This document shows, piece by piece, positions 10,454 through 20,967 of a stretch of 64,000 nucleotides of DNA. Under the pieces are notes generated by a model. That model was not told the DNA's origin. It was given only the letters and a program-made list of their open reading frames with translations, and made no database searches. The translations under genes were made by a program, and so were the position numbers. This DNA comes from Mikania micrantha (taxonomy: Eukaryota; Streptophyta; Magnoliopsida; Asterales; Asteraceae). The DNA lies in assembly GCA_009363875.1 (NCBI GenBank), contig CM018682.1, forward strand, positions 50,847,372 to 50,911,371. The letters run 5' to 3'. Each line of letters opens with the position of its first letter. The stretch's first letter is position 1.

Positions 10454-12115
10454 ATGGCAGAGAAATTCTGTATCGATCCCCATAACACCGCGTCTGCCAC
10501 GAAGCCACCAATCTTGGTCAGGCATCAATACAACATTTGGCAGGGGCGGATGTTACACATCCTGTCTAATAATCATACACGATGTTGGAAGTCTGTCATG
10601 TTCGGATTACCAGAAGTTGGAGCTTGATGCAAACGCATATGCTCAATTGGCGATGGCTCTTCCCAACAAAATATACAATGGTCTTCTTCACCATGAGTCT
10701 GCAAAAGACTTGTGGGATGCTCTAAAAGAGCAATTCGGTGGTACTGAAGACATTGTAGCTAATACCAGGGATATATTAGCTCAACAATACGAGACATTCT
10801 CCTAACTAAATAATGAGTCTTAGACTCAGCAGTTTGAATGGTTCACTTCCCTGTTAAGTGAATTAAAACTCGCTGGTCAAGAGTACTCCCTTGTCTCGGT
10901 CTTGAATCGATTCCTGAGATACCTACCTGTCAAATGGGAGACCTATTCCATTGTCATGAGATCCTCTCCAGACTTTGGCAAGCTCTCGCTCACTCAACTT
11001 CATGGTAAATTGCTCACATTTGAGCGAGAGATAGACCAGAATAGAAAACTCATTATGTCTGATCAACGGAAGAGTATGTGCAAGGGGACACAGCTCTTCT
11101 GAGTCATAACTCTGAATCCAATAATCAGGGTTATGATGAATATATTGACATAACCACTGGCATCACTTCTTCTTCCTATGATGACCAGTCTCCCATCACT
11201 GATTATCTGTGTTTTATCATGGATGATCTCCATCAAATTCCAAGCGATGACTTGGAAGAGATGGATTTTCATAGGGCTGGCAACTCTTGAGCAATAGAAC
11301 GAACAAGTTCTATAAGAGGATTGGAAGGAAATTCCCTGGTATTCAAGGGAACACTAGGTTCAGCAAAAATAAGGCTAAGGTCCAATGCTACAGATGCCAT
11401 GGCACTGGACACTTCGTCAAGGAGTGCAAGAATGCTCCCCACTCAAATTCTTCTCTGTGTGACCTTTCCCAACTCCCAATCACATACTTCTTCTGCACCT
11501 TTTTGTTCTTCTTCTTCTTTCTTCAGAAGGCACAACAATCCCCAGGAGTCAACACATATTGTACAAACCCCCTCTTCTGCTAATGTACAATATGTACAAG
11601 CTGCCAATGGTAGCATGTATCAACTGACTCATGCACCTCTTCAAATTGTTGCACCATCTTCTTGTCAAATAAACATACCAGGCCCCTGCTGCTCAATCTT
11701 CTTCTTCCGGTCAACAAGCTCTCTTTACCCAAGAGTATGTTGACTGTAGCAGCTTGCCTGAAGATGTAGGCTATGCCCTCATCGCCTCTAAACCAACAGA
11801 TTTTGCTCTTATGGCTGTTGGTGAAGCTCTTCTCCTTCTGAGCAACCTGCTGCAGACACTCCTGATGCACAGGTATCTTCCTCCACTTTAGAAAAACCAT
11901 GTACCGATGCATGCATAGAGGCTTTTGCAAAAATAAAGAAAGCCAATGTGTTGCTTCAACAACAAAATCAGGAGTTGGAGTAACTGCTTGACAATAAAAC
12001 TTCTAAAATGGAAAAACTAATAAAGAATAAAGACAGTCAAATATCTGTCCTAATGATTGAAAAGTCCAGCCTGCAAGCTCTATTTGACTTGCAAAATGAA
12101 AAATATGTAGCTTGT
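10454..12115 (+). pseudogene. Copia gag, N-terminal part (broken)
   Basis: The likely start is ATG at 10454 (MAEKFCIDPHNTAS). After a frameshift near 10600, a 10446-10805 frame carries LDANAYAQLAMALPNKIYNG and SAKDLWDALKEQFGGTEDIV, the central gag motif of Copia elements, then a stop at 10803. The piece at 10902-11102 has VLNRFLRYLPVKWETYSIV and LSLTQLHGKLLTFE. A zinc knuckle follows at about 11386-11430 (CYRCHGTGHFVKEC). Downstream a Ser/Thr-rich stretch leads into a coiled-coil-like segment (KKANVLLQQQNQELE, LDNKTSKMEKLIKNKDSQIS). The reading is cut at 12115 by a solo LTR and resumes at 15739. Several stops and shifts; nonfunctional. Confidence 0.8.
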
Positions 12116-12719
12116 TGTCACACCCCTGCGCCGCGTGCGGAATCCACGGCGCGGTGACGTATGATCAGTTGAATCATGCACAAGTGTTGAATAAGAACAA
12201 CCACAATGGATTACTATGTTTCATAATGTTAAGACAATTGTTTAGTTACAGACAACTATCTACCAAAATAAAGACAACTACAGACCCAAAATATAGTTTA
12301 CAAAATAAGACTCCAAACAAGACAATTAAACATTTAGGATTTAGTGAGTTTCTATTCCATCCTAGCATGTTTCTTCATCTTGTTCTATCTTAGAATGGTC
12401 TCCTTAGTTGTCCCTGAGAATGTCTTAAACCTGATTACCTGAAACACGTGAAAAGTAACTGTCAACTACAGACGTAGTTGGTGAGAACAATAGGTTTAAA
12501 CATTTGTAAACATGAGTTATATGATATAAGACATAGGTAAGTTAAAGCATCATAAGATTCACACGGATGAGCTGCAACCCAAACTAACATCAAGTAAGAA
12601 AATGAGTGTAAACAGTCCAATCACTGTTCGCACGACAGCCGATAATATCAAGTCCCAAACCACGTTTGGAGTTAGATAATACGTCAGCAGTTTTGATAAC
12701 CATATGACACCAGACCTGC

Positions 12720-12822
12720 AGTTGGCTTTTAAAAGCAAATTTAAAAGCCAACTCCATCCTGGATAAGAAAACCATGACACCAGACCTGCAGTTAGCTTTT
12801 AAAACAAATTTAAAAGCTAACT
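12720..12822. repeat. Two tandem 70-bp units, each with a 14-bp-stem hairpin
   Basis: Hairpin 1 arms are 12720-12733 and 12740-12753 (AGTTGGCTTTTAAA with its reverse complement). Hairpin 2 arms are 12790-12803 and 12809-12822 (AGTTAGCTTTTAAA with its reverse complement). The G-to-A difference in the left arm is matched by C-to-T in the right arm, so pairing is kept. The flanks (GACACCAGACCTGC before, CTCCATCCTGGATAAGAAA after) are also repeated with period 70. The sister LTR has one such hairpin at 46620-46652. Confidence 0.9.
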
Positions 12823-14149
12823 CCATCCTGGATAAGAAACAATGTGTCCGCTTTCCCTTGTTGTCATCACCCAGTACTAACGCTAATGAATATGATACTT
12901 GATGGGTTTATAAGTTTGTTTACAACAATGGACACCATGTTTTCTGAATCTTACTTTAACCGGATGTGTTAATGTCTTATTGAAAACCTGGATTTAACTC
13001 CACGAGTTGAATCCTTTGTTTATGTAACATGAAATGAATCTCTTGTTTTGAATACCATGATGTGAACAACTTGACTTGAATACCATGTTTTGAACCAATG
13101 AATTTGAATACCATGTTTTGAACCACTTGATTTGGATACCATGTTGTGAACCACTTGTTTTGAATACCATGATGTGATGACCTTGTATAACAACAAGGTT
13201 TATAACAAAAGAAGGGTTTATGAAATCATTTATTTAAAAATGTTTATCCTTTAAAAGAACATTTGAGTAAAACTGTTATAAAACCTTTCAAGAAAACATT
13301 TTAAAATCCTTTTTAGTAATAAGGGTTTAATAGTAAATAATTCCTTTAAAACAGTTGACAATTTCCTTAAACAGTTGAAGAATCACTTGGATTCATAGGA
13401 TAAACCTGTAATGTTTATGAATGCACATACGCTGTGCAATGAAACAAGATTGAAATAGCGGTTTTGATCACGTGTTCCACCCCAAAACAGTTATAAAACA
13501 GTAAAAGAGGGGCTAAGTTCTCACCTGTCTGCAGTAGACTCTGAACTAAACAGTTAGCAAGTAGCAAACAGGACTTCTAATTGTTTCCTATAACATTGTA
13601 ATCATACATAAGATATAGGATTTATAATTGTATAACTTGATTCATTGATTGACTTGTGTTCTCATGATTTGATTGTTGTGAAAACTTGAATGTTATGCTT
13701 TGAGTCTCTTGATTGATCATGGGTCCAAGAAACTTATGAAATGTTCTTTGATGCATAATTCATATGCATAAAATGATAAATGATTAAGAATTTGATAGCC
13801 ATTGATTACCATTTGTTGTGAAAAGATGTTCAATTGTTTCATAAGTCTTGTGATTGTGAATTGATCATGTGCTTAAGATAAGTTGCAACTTAAACCCATT
13901 TTGACCAATTTCACATATACATAGAGTTTATGGCCACACATTGGGCCTTAGGCCCATAATTATGATACTAGCTCAAATGGAGGTCCATGGGCCGTTTGTG
14001 TTAACAAAGGCCCAATTGATTATGATGTTGGGCCAATCCACTTGTTTATGGACCGTGTAGAATGCCAAAGACCATATTGGGCCTTGTAGCATTGAGTTGG
14101 GCCGATTATGTTTTGAATTGGGCTGAGCAAAGTGAAGTTCTTGGATGTT

Positions 14150-14660
14150 AGGCTTCGGCCCATCACCTTGGCAGCGAACCTTTTAATTTAATGGACCAGG
14201 GTTCGGCCATCAACATGACAAGGTTCGGCTCTGTAAATCAATCAAACAAGGTTCGGCCTTAGGTTTGTGTTTAAGATAGTTCGCTGCATGGCAAGAGGCT
14301 CGGCTGATTGGATGGTTCGGCCATGCATGATAGTTCGTGAAACAGTTGGTTCGACAAAGGGCTCGTGACCCCTTAGGGTTCGCTGATAATAATCATCAAT
14401 AAGGGTTCGGTTACATCCCTATGGTTCGTGTCTACACTAAAGTTCGTGGGACACACGAAGGTTCGACTAGAGAAACCTAATAGTTCGGCAATGGCTCGTG
14501 AGGGTTCGTGAGTCTTGATGGCCTGAGGCAGGTTCGAGAGGGCCTTTAGGGTTCGGCAGCATCCACGAACCATGTAGGGTTCGTTCAGGTTCGCCCTAAT
14601 CAAAAGGGTTCGGTCAGGAACCCTACTGGGTTCGGCTGACTGCTGTGTGCAGCGAACACC
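14150..14660. repeat. GGTTCG-rich degenerate short repeat in LTR_B
   Basis: Within about 500 bases the hexamer GGTTCG recurs more than fifteen times with irregular spacing, often as AGGTTCGGCC or GGTTCGTG. The equivalent zone of the second copy is 48120-48680, and LTR1 has a related TTCGGCC/GCCGAATG-rich zone at 41270-41990. In each case it lies 0.4-1.1 kb downstream of the minus-strand TATA box, within the presumed transcribed leader. Confidence 0.7.
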
Positions 14661-15738
14661 CCACGAACCTGCACACCTGCATCTTCATCTTCATCGAATC
14701 CCCACCTCTAGGCCACGATCTAGGTTAGTACATCATCAGATAAGGTTGCTAGAATTGCGAAATCAGAAATGGTGATGTTTTAACCGGTGGTTAGTCGGGT
14801 TTGATCACCAACACAAATACAAACATGAAAACCCTCTTTTTCCAGATTTTCAACCGATCATACCTCGTTTTTGGCTGGACAAATCCGTGGTTTTCTTGTA
14901 CTTTCGTGTAGAGAATATCGAGAGCTTCGCGTGGACACCAAGAACACCGAATTCCGTCAAGAAACGAGTGAGATACGAACGATTAAAGTTTGGTTTTCTA
15001 GAGAGAGAGAGGGTTTGCGAAATTTATAGAGAGAGAGAGGGTTTGGCTGATAAAAATGAAGGAAATGGCCTTCTTTCGGGCTTTTATAGTCCGGGTAGTG
15101 TTTGGGTCCGTTTCGGTCGCTCGGTTCGCGTTTCCGGAACGTAACGCGTAATTTACGCGGTTTTAACTAAAATAGTTATTAAACTCATTTAAATGATGAG
15201 TTTCAAAATTGTAAAAATATAAAATAATTAATTTAATTATTTTTTTACTCTTCGTGTGTTGTCGGATCGTTAAAACATTCACAATTACGTGTATACCCGC
15301 AATCGCGTACGTTTTCCGATCGTATTAAAATATTTAAAGTCGTTTAATCGTAATTATAAGTTCAACATTCGTATTATTATGGATCGTCACCCATAACTAT
15401 ACTCAGTCTCGCTTACAGATTACGATCTTGGTTGAATTAATTAATTGTTATACTATTCGTCTCAACACTACGCACTAACACTAACCTGTTACACCGAACG
15501 CAGTATATGTATAGGGCTCACTCTCGCTGCCCACCACTGTTTCGATATAACAAGTTACTGTTCTTGCTTAGTGAAATCGACTGTAAATAGATAATACATA
15601 CTTGTTTTCTGATTACTAAGATCCTGTAACACACAAGCACACATTTTGAACATACGAATCACATTGATGAACTGAACCATGAATAGACACTGTTCTAATA
15701 CTGTTTACAACTACATGACTATATGCACAAATGTTACA

Positions 15739-16750
15739 CTTGTAGAGATGAAATGTCTCAGACCAAGGTTAGCTGTGACAAGTGGGTCGAATCCTGCAAA
15801 GGGTTCAAAATGCTTTTAAGTAAGCAAGTTCACAGCAAAGCCAAGTTTGGAATCAGGTTTAATCATACTAGTCCCCATGAGGACAACACCCCGATTGACA
15901 ATAAAAAAATTGAGACTGATTTAGAGCCCATTTCCCCCACCTTTCTTCCGGATGAAATTCCATCCATCACAATCACACCTCCAAGAGTGTATCAACCTCC
16001 ACAGTTTCCCATGTTTGTTTATCCTGCTGAAACTAACGTTGAGAGACAGGAGGATACACCCTTGGAAAGTGATAGAAATAAAAGTGCTTCTGAACAAACT
16101 GAGACTGCTCCTACCATGAGCTATTCTCAAAGTTTGGAAGATACAAGTCTTCATAAGACTTTTGATAGTCATGCAGCCTGCCTTGACAAAGGAAAGAGGC
16201 CCATGTTTGATATCAGATTTCCTCCTTCTCATCCTCATCCCCCTATCCAATAATGAAGGCAAATAAGCCTTTCATCCCAAACTACTCTGCTTTGTCTCCT
16301 ACTTGTCTAAAATGTTTTAAGTATAATCATACTACTGAAAATTGGTGGACAAAAACTCCTCTAGAGAAAGAAAGAGTAAAACTAAATGCTGAAAAACTGA
16401 AAGCCGAACAGGGTTCTTCAACTAAAGGAAAATCTCCTAATAAAATGAAGAAATAAAAGAAGGCTAATAGATTTTAAGCATCTTCTCATTCATCACCTCA
16501 CTCTTCTTCTTCACTTGCTTCACCCGGGCCTTCTATCCATGGAACACCACCTTCTTACCCCACGGTGATTCATGCTGCCTATTCTTCTGCTGAAATGAAC
16601 CCTCCTTCCGTGGATTCACAAATCAATATCTTGCATCAATTTCACCAACAGCTGATATTGTTGATGCAAAAATTGACGAATAACTCTCAGCAAAATAAAT
16701 AAACATCCTCTTTCTCTTCTAAAATAAAATAAGACCCATATCTCACCTAT
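15739..16750 (+). pseudogene. Copia gag, C-terminal part and linker (broken)
   Basis: Reading resumes after the solo LTR with RDEMSQTKVSCDKWVESCKG, then a Pro/Ser-rich stretch (ITPPRVYQPPQFPMFVYP). A second degenerate zinc-knuckle-like motif (CLKCFKYNHTTENW) lies at about 16301-16345, followed by a Lys/Glu-rich helix (KERVKLNAEKLKAEQ). From 16457 to 16750 there are stops, but the frame still shows a Ser/Pro-rich linker and a short coiled-coil-like stretch (INILHQFHQQLILLMQ). An apparent start at 15723 lies inside the solo LTR and is an artefact of the junction. Confidence 0.65.
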
Positions 16751-17100
16751 TGCAAATAAGTTGTCATGTGCAGAGACCTTCTTCAAACCAAAGTCATCTA
16801 TGGTATGTGGACAGTGGAGGCTCTATGCACATGACAGGATGCATATCCATTTTGAATAACTTCATTCCAAGGAATGGAGGATCTGTTTCCTTTGGGAATA
16901 ATGCAAAAGGTTGGATAGTAGGGTCTGGTTCTGTCCAGGGTGGAAAACTGCACTTTAAGGATGTTAGCTTAGTTGAAAATTTCAAGTTTAATCTCTTGAG
17001 TGTTTCCCAACTAGCTGACAAAGACTTTAGTTCATTTTTCACCAAGGACAGTTGTAAAATTCTCTCCCTGAAATAAATTCAAAATTAAAGATCTTAATTA
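16751..17100 (+). pseudogene. Copia aspartic protease
   Basis: LWYVDSGGSMHMTGCISIL near 16798-16854 is the typical Copia protease active-site region (D-S-G with the following H-M-T). It is followed by VSFGNNAKGWIVGSGSVQG and FKDVSLVENFKFNLLSVSQL, the conserved end of the domain (NLLSVSQL). The enzyme would release Copia proteins from the precursor. The open frame is 16750-17076 and ends in a stop before the integrase part. Confidence 0.85.
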
Positions 17101-18298
17101 ATCAACACACCTTGCTTACTGCTAAAAGAAGTGGAAATGTCTATGTTGTAGACCTGACCACTGACTCTCAAACGTCTTCTCCTACTTGTTTGATAGCCAA
17201 AGCATCATCTTCTGAAACCACTCTTTGGCACAGAAGATTCAGTCACCTCAATCACCAATCTCTTCATAAGCTTTCTACCCTTTCATTAGTAAGAGGATTA
17301 CCTTCCAAAGAATTTCACTTTAAAGGTCAATGTGAATCTTGCTTAAAGGGAAAGCAACATAAAACATCACACAAGTCTATTGAGGAGTACAAAACAACTA
17401 ACTGTCTCAATCTACTTCACATGGATCTTTTTGGTCCAGTGAAGGTAGCCAGTTTGGCCAGAAAGAGATAATGTTTAGTTGTTGTGGACGATTACTCAAG
17501 ATTTTGCTAGACCTTCTTTCTTTACAGGAAAGATGACACTTTTGAGAAAATAATTGCACTTATCACTCAACTTGAAAGACAATTTGGTCTTCCAGTTAAA
17601 GCAATAAGGAATGATAATGGAACTGAATTCAAGAACTAGGTTCTTGATAAGTTCTGCATCTCTAAAGGAATCCTTAGACAATATAGTGTTCCTAGAACTC
17701 CAGCTCAAAATGGAGTTGTGGAAAGGAAAAATAGGACACTTATTGAAGATGCAAGAACTATGCTTGCAGATTCAGGATTACCTTTATCCTTCTGGGCTGT
17801 GGTAGTAAACACTGCTTGCTATGTCTTGAAGGGAGTTCAAATGGTGAAAAGACATAACAAGACTGCCTATGAAGTCCTTCATAACATTAAGCCTCTCATC
17901 TCCTTCTTCAAAGTCTTTGGATATCCGTGCTTCATCTTGAACACAAAAGACTCTTTATCCAAGTTTGCTGCTAAAGTAGATTCTGGATACTTTGTTGGAT
18001 ATTCTCAGACATCTAAGGCTTACCGAGCTTTCAATCTCAGGAGTAAAATTGTTGAAGAAACTATTGATGTCAAATTCAATGAATCCGCTTCGACCTCGTC
18101 TTTTCCCTCTGCTCCTGATGATCTCTTTGATCTTGAAAGCTTCACCTACATCTTTTCTACCCCTTCTCCCTCTTCTTCTTCAGCATCTTGTCAAACTTCT
18201 GAAGATCTATCCTTTCTTGAAGAGTGTTCGGTCTCTAAATTCTTTTCTTCTCTTCCTCCTCTTCAAATAAACTCTCAGGACCAAAGTGAACAGATATG
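17101..18298 (+). pseudogene. Copia integrase (broken) and start of the linker to RT
   Basis: The zinc domain is seen as LWHRRFSHLNHQSLHKLS with CESCLKGKQHKTSH (the H-H-C-C pattern, 17220-17365). The core follows: LLHMDLFGPVKVASLARKR (first Asp), then a stop at 17469; KAIRNDNGTEFKN (second Asp), then another stop at 17638; TPAQNGVVERKNRTLIEDA (Glu). The frame 17718-18299 has FWAVVVNTACYVLKGVQMVK and FGYPCFILNTKDSLSKFAAK, then a Ser-rich linker. The sequence ends there; the RT that must follow is missing. Stops explained by single changes (Trp to TAG at DYSRF-C) mark a dead copy. Confidence 0.85.
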
Positions 18299-18386
18299 AT
18301 TTTCAGTGTTTGGTTCTAGAGTATTACTTAGTGTCTAGTTTAGTTTTGATTTTGTTAATTTTAATTGAACTACTTTATGCACATCA
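18299..18386 (+). repeat. Remnant of the Athila-like 3' LTR
   Basis: From about 18311 to 18386 the sequence matches 3209-3284, the last 75 bases of the 5' LTR, ending ATGCACATCA. The other roughly 1600 bases of the LTR are absent. The sequence before 18299 is Copia integrase linker, so the junction marks a deletion that removed parts of two elements. Confidence 0.85.
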
Positions 18387-20967
18387 ATATAACCTCCAGA
18401 CTTTTATCAGTTGGTTTTGTAAACTTTTGTGTACTGAGCTAGTGGGGAAGGGGATGCTTTTCTTCTTGAGAGTCTACCAGTATGCAACCCACTCATCTGT
18501 TCTTTGTTGAATGCCTTCTACAAAAGATTCCTTGTCATTTCCTTTCTCGTCAATCTTACATTTAAGCTCTTCCTCAAAATGTTGACCGAAAAGTTTAGTG
18601 AAAGTAGGCAATTCTTCTTCTGCTGAATTATGCTTAGTGGCTTCTTCATCATCTAGGTCTTCCAGAATAACCTCATCTACATCATCAAATACTTCAGGAG
18701 CTGGGACATCAGATGCAGGAACTGAGAAGTCATCAATAACAACCTTGTCAGGATTTTACATGAATAGATAAGCGATCTGTTCCTTTGTCAAGCAATGAAT
18801 GATCTCTCCCTCCTCTTTGTCATGGCTCACTAAGTGTTGTATGATGCCTTAAGCGTCCAAAATCATAGTCAACTTTTCATCTTGAAGACGTCTCATAGGC
18901 ACAGCTTCTACTTCCTCAATGGCTTTGCTTTCCTCTGCCGCTTTGGTAAATGACTCGGGAGCTTTATCTTGCTTTTTCTGCATTCTGATCTAGCTTGTGG
19001 TGGATTGCTTTGAGGTACCACTGGCACCTGCAGTAGCATCCACAGTTCCGTTATCGTCATCATAATAGGAATCATCAAAATCATCGTAGTCAACCTGTTC
19101 TACATCATACTCGTCGTCATCATCTTTGTCATATTCGTCGAAATCATCAGAAGCAGGCTTCGATCCCTCAAGCCTTGGAGTAGAGTCTTTCAGGCCTTCG
19201 ACTGCCTTTGATAGACGTTGATTCTCTGACGCTGAGGTGAGAATCCTTTCAGCATATCCCTGGATTTTCAGGGCAAGCTGATTATGTTCTTCAACTGATT
19301 TGAGTAGCCTCTCTTCCAAATCAGCGTTACGTGCACGGAGGTCTGCCCTTTGTTCTGCCGATTGCAGCAATAGTGTGTCTTGATCGCTAACTCACTGAAT
19401 GAGTTGCACAATGGATTGATATTCCTAATGGTCCCTCTCCATCGATCTAAGAACCAAGCTGTTCAATGTGCTAAGTTGTTCAACAATTGAAACAGATGGC
19501 ATGAACATGTCAGTGTGAGAGACTGAGGGACCAGTGGTAGCAGCGGTAAAGACTGAGGCTGGGATACAGGGACATAGGAATAGAAAAACATGTAGAAACA
19601 GTCTCAGACCCAGACTGTGAAGAAATCTGAACCGTTGCAGCTGGTGTGACAGTAGTTGCTGCAACAGATATTGATTAAGTCCTCCTCTTTAAGACAAATC
19701 TGGTACTCTTCTTATTTGCCACAGGGGAGGATGTCAGAGCAGGTGCCTTAGTAAAGGTGGGAAGGGGAGCAACAGCAAACTTTGGAAGAAAATCAGGGTC
19801 CACAATCTCCTCACTCCTGGAAGTTTGCTCTCTTGGCGTCTTTTGTGTAATGACAGCCCTGGATCAAATGAAGGTAGTCGAGAACTCATCATCGGTCTTT
19901 TCAGAGTCTGTGTCAGGAGTGAAAGCTTGAACACCTATATCAACATCCTCCATATCATCACAGCAATAGACGTAGATATAGTGGTTGTAGTTGGGGCAAG
20001 AGCATTTGTTTCCTAAGCACCATCACCAGTAACAACATCAACATCATCACCACTTACACGACCAACACCACCAGCATCACCATCACCAGCACCACAATCA
20101 CCACCATCATCATCACTATCATCATCTGGTAAAACTATATCCTCCACCTCTGAGTCCGAGTCATTATGTCTCCATCTCCTCCTCAATGGTGCAAAATAAT
20201 CAGGATTGATTAGATGGACGAAAAGACGACGATCTGGAGGTTTGGAGGTCTTTCCCGATAAGATAGCACACGGTTGAGCGTGGCATCTGACATATGCTCT
20301 AACCTGATAATGTCAACATTTATCTTCGGAAGATCAGGAATATGTGCGTCTATAATCGTCTCGATGAACCGAGGATACATCAGGTATTTCTTGTCGCCCT
20401 TCATGTTGACATTCTCTTTCATATGCGTGAGGACCATCTCTGAGAAACTGAAAGGAATGTTCAGGATCAATGCTATGAAAGCAGGCTGCAATGTCTCTCT
20501 GAGCTCATCAAAACCACGACATCCTAATCCCAAGCAGTGTAGAAGAACGTAGCATAGGTACTTGAAAGACGGACAAAGATGGACGTATTCAAGACACCTA
20601 CTGATAAATCTCCATCATACTTACAGCGCATGAAGCAACCTCGTACAAGGTGCTTGTCCAATAACACAGGATAATTAGGAAAGTCCTGGAATCTGCTCAA
20701 TCGTCTAATATGCTCAGCAGATACAACAATCTACCTTACTGCCAATGTGCCCCTTATAACTGTGGGCTCGATAGTGCTGTCAATATTAGCTGACGCCCAA
20801 AATCATCTCTGATGAGACAGGTATGGAACATGGATTGTAGAAATGGTTGTAAAAATCCTTGAACGTCTATGAAATACAATAATCTCGGCAAAATGAGCCG
20901 CATTAAGTGTAGTGGCATCCAGATAGGCACAAATGTAGTTCTTGGGGAAAGCACTGAGATTTTCCAT
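18387..20967 (-). pseudogene. SIRE1 env-like ORF, N-terminal and middle part
   Basis: The start is probably ATG at 20967-20965 (minus), giving text that aligns with SIRE2 from its ATG at 58836: YICAYLDATTLNAAHFAEII, then HVPYLSHQ. Later blocks are CRGFDELRETLQPAFIALIL, NIPFSFSEMVLTHMKENV and KKYLMYPRFIETIIDAHIPD (20533-20300); an acidic region; a coiled-coil-like block (RARNADLEERLLKSVEEHNQ) with a D/E/Y-rich tract (19370-18990); and ELPTFTKLFGQ near 18600. The protein type is known to me from SIRE-type elements of the daisy family, where database entries often carry misleading names. Its role is unknown. Frameshifts and stops are common, and the C-terminus lies at 956-1604 across the Athila insertion. 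Confidence 0.7.

Larger units (their letters stand above)
12116..15738 (-). mobile_element. Solo LTR, 3.6 kb (family LTR_B), inserted in Copia gag
   Basis: The ends are TGTCACACCCC at 12116 and TGTTACA at 15738. A perfect target duplication CTTGT flanks it (12111-12115 and 15739-15743), and removing the insert plus one duplication restores the gag reading frame (KYVAC then RDEMSQTK). Only one LTR and no internal region are present, so it is a solo LTR of 3623 bp, probably left by LTR-LTR recombination. The minus orientation is inferred from the end GGGGTGTGACA and from a TATA box reading TATAAAA on the minus strand at 15088-15082. It holds 14-bp-stem hairpins (12720-12822), about 30-bp repeats with ATACCATG (12990-13190), and a GGTTCG-rich array (14150-14660). 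A second copy lies at 46012-49728. Confidence 0.85.
9536..18298 (+). mobile_element. Copia element (SIRE-like branch), nested in the Athila-like element, 3' half deleted
   Basis: Order: 5' LTR (9536-10221), primer binding site, gag, a solo LTR insertion (12116-15738), rest of gag, protease, integrase. The sequence stops in the integrase/RT linker at about 18298, where it joins directly to the last bases of the Athila 3' LTR. RT, RNase H and the 3' LTR are absent. The left flank is TTGTT (9531-9535); the right target duplication is lost with the deletion. The integrase-before-RT order (integrase is followed by the usual Ser-rich linker) identifies Copia. The lineage call rests on gag and integrase style and is less sure than the superfamily. 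Confidence 0.85.
1605..18386 (+). mobile_element. Athila-like Ty3/Gypsy element, inserted in SIRE1
   Basis: Order on the plus strand: 5' LTR (1605-3284), primer binding site, gag, protease, RT, RNase H, integrase, a 3' noncoding part, then a Copia insertion (9536) and finally a remnant of its own 3' LTR ending at 18386. LTR ends are inverted: TGATGTG at 1605 and CACATCA at 3284 and 18386. The flanks are ATGCA (1600-1604) and ATATA (18387-18391), a 5-bp target duplication with two transitions. Joining the flanks restores alignment with the env-like ORF of SIRE2, which supports the boundaries. All ORFs are broken by numerous stops, so it is an old dead copy. Confidence 0.85.

Noticed and set aside
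12116..15738. A Helitron or DNA transposon instead of an LTR
   Set aside because: The TGTCACA/TGTTACA ends, the 5-bp duplication CTTGT, and the TATA box with leader fit a solo LTR; no Helitron end (CTRR with hairpin) or long terminal inverted repeats are present.
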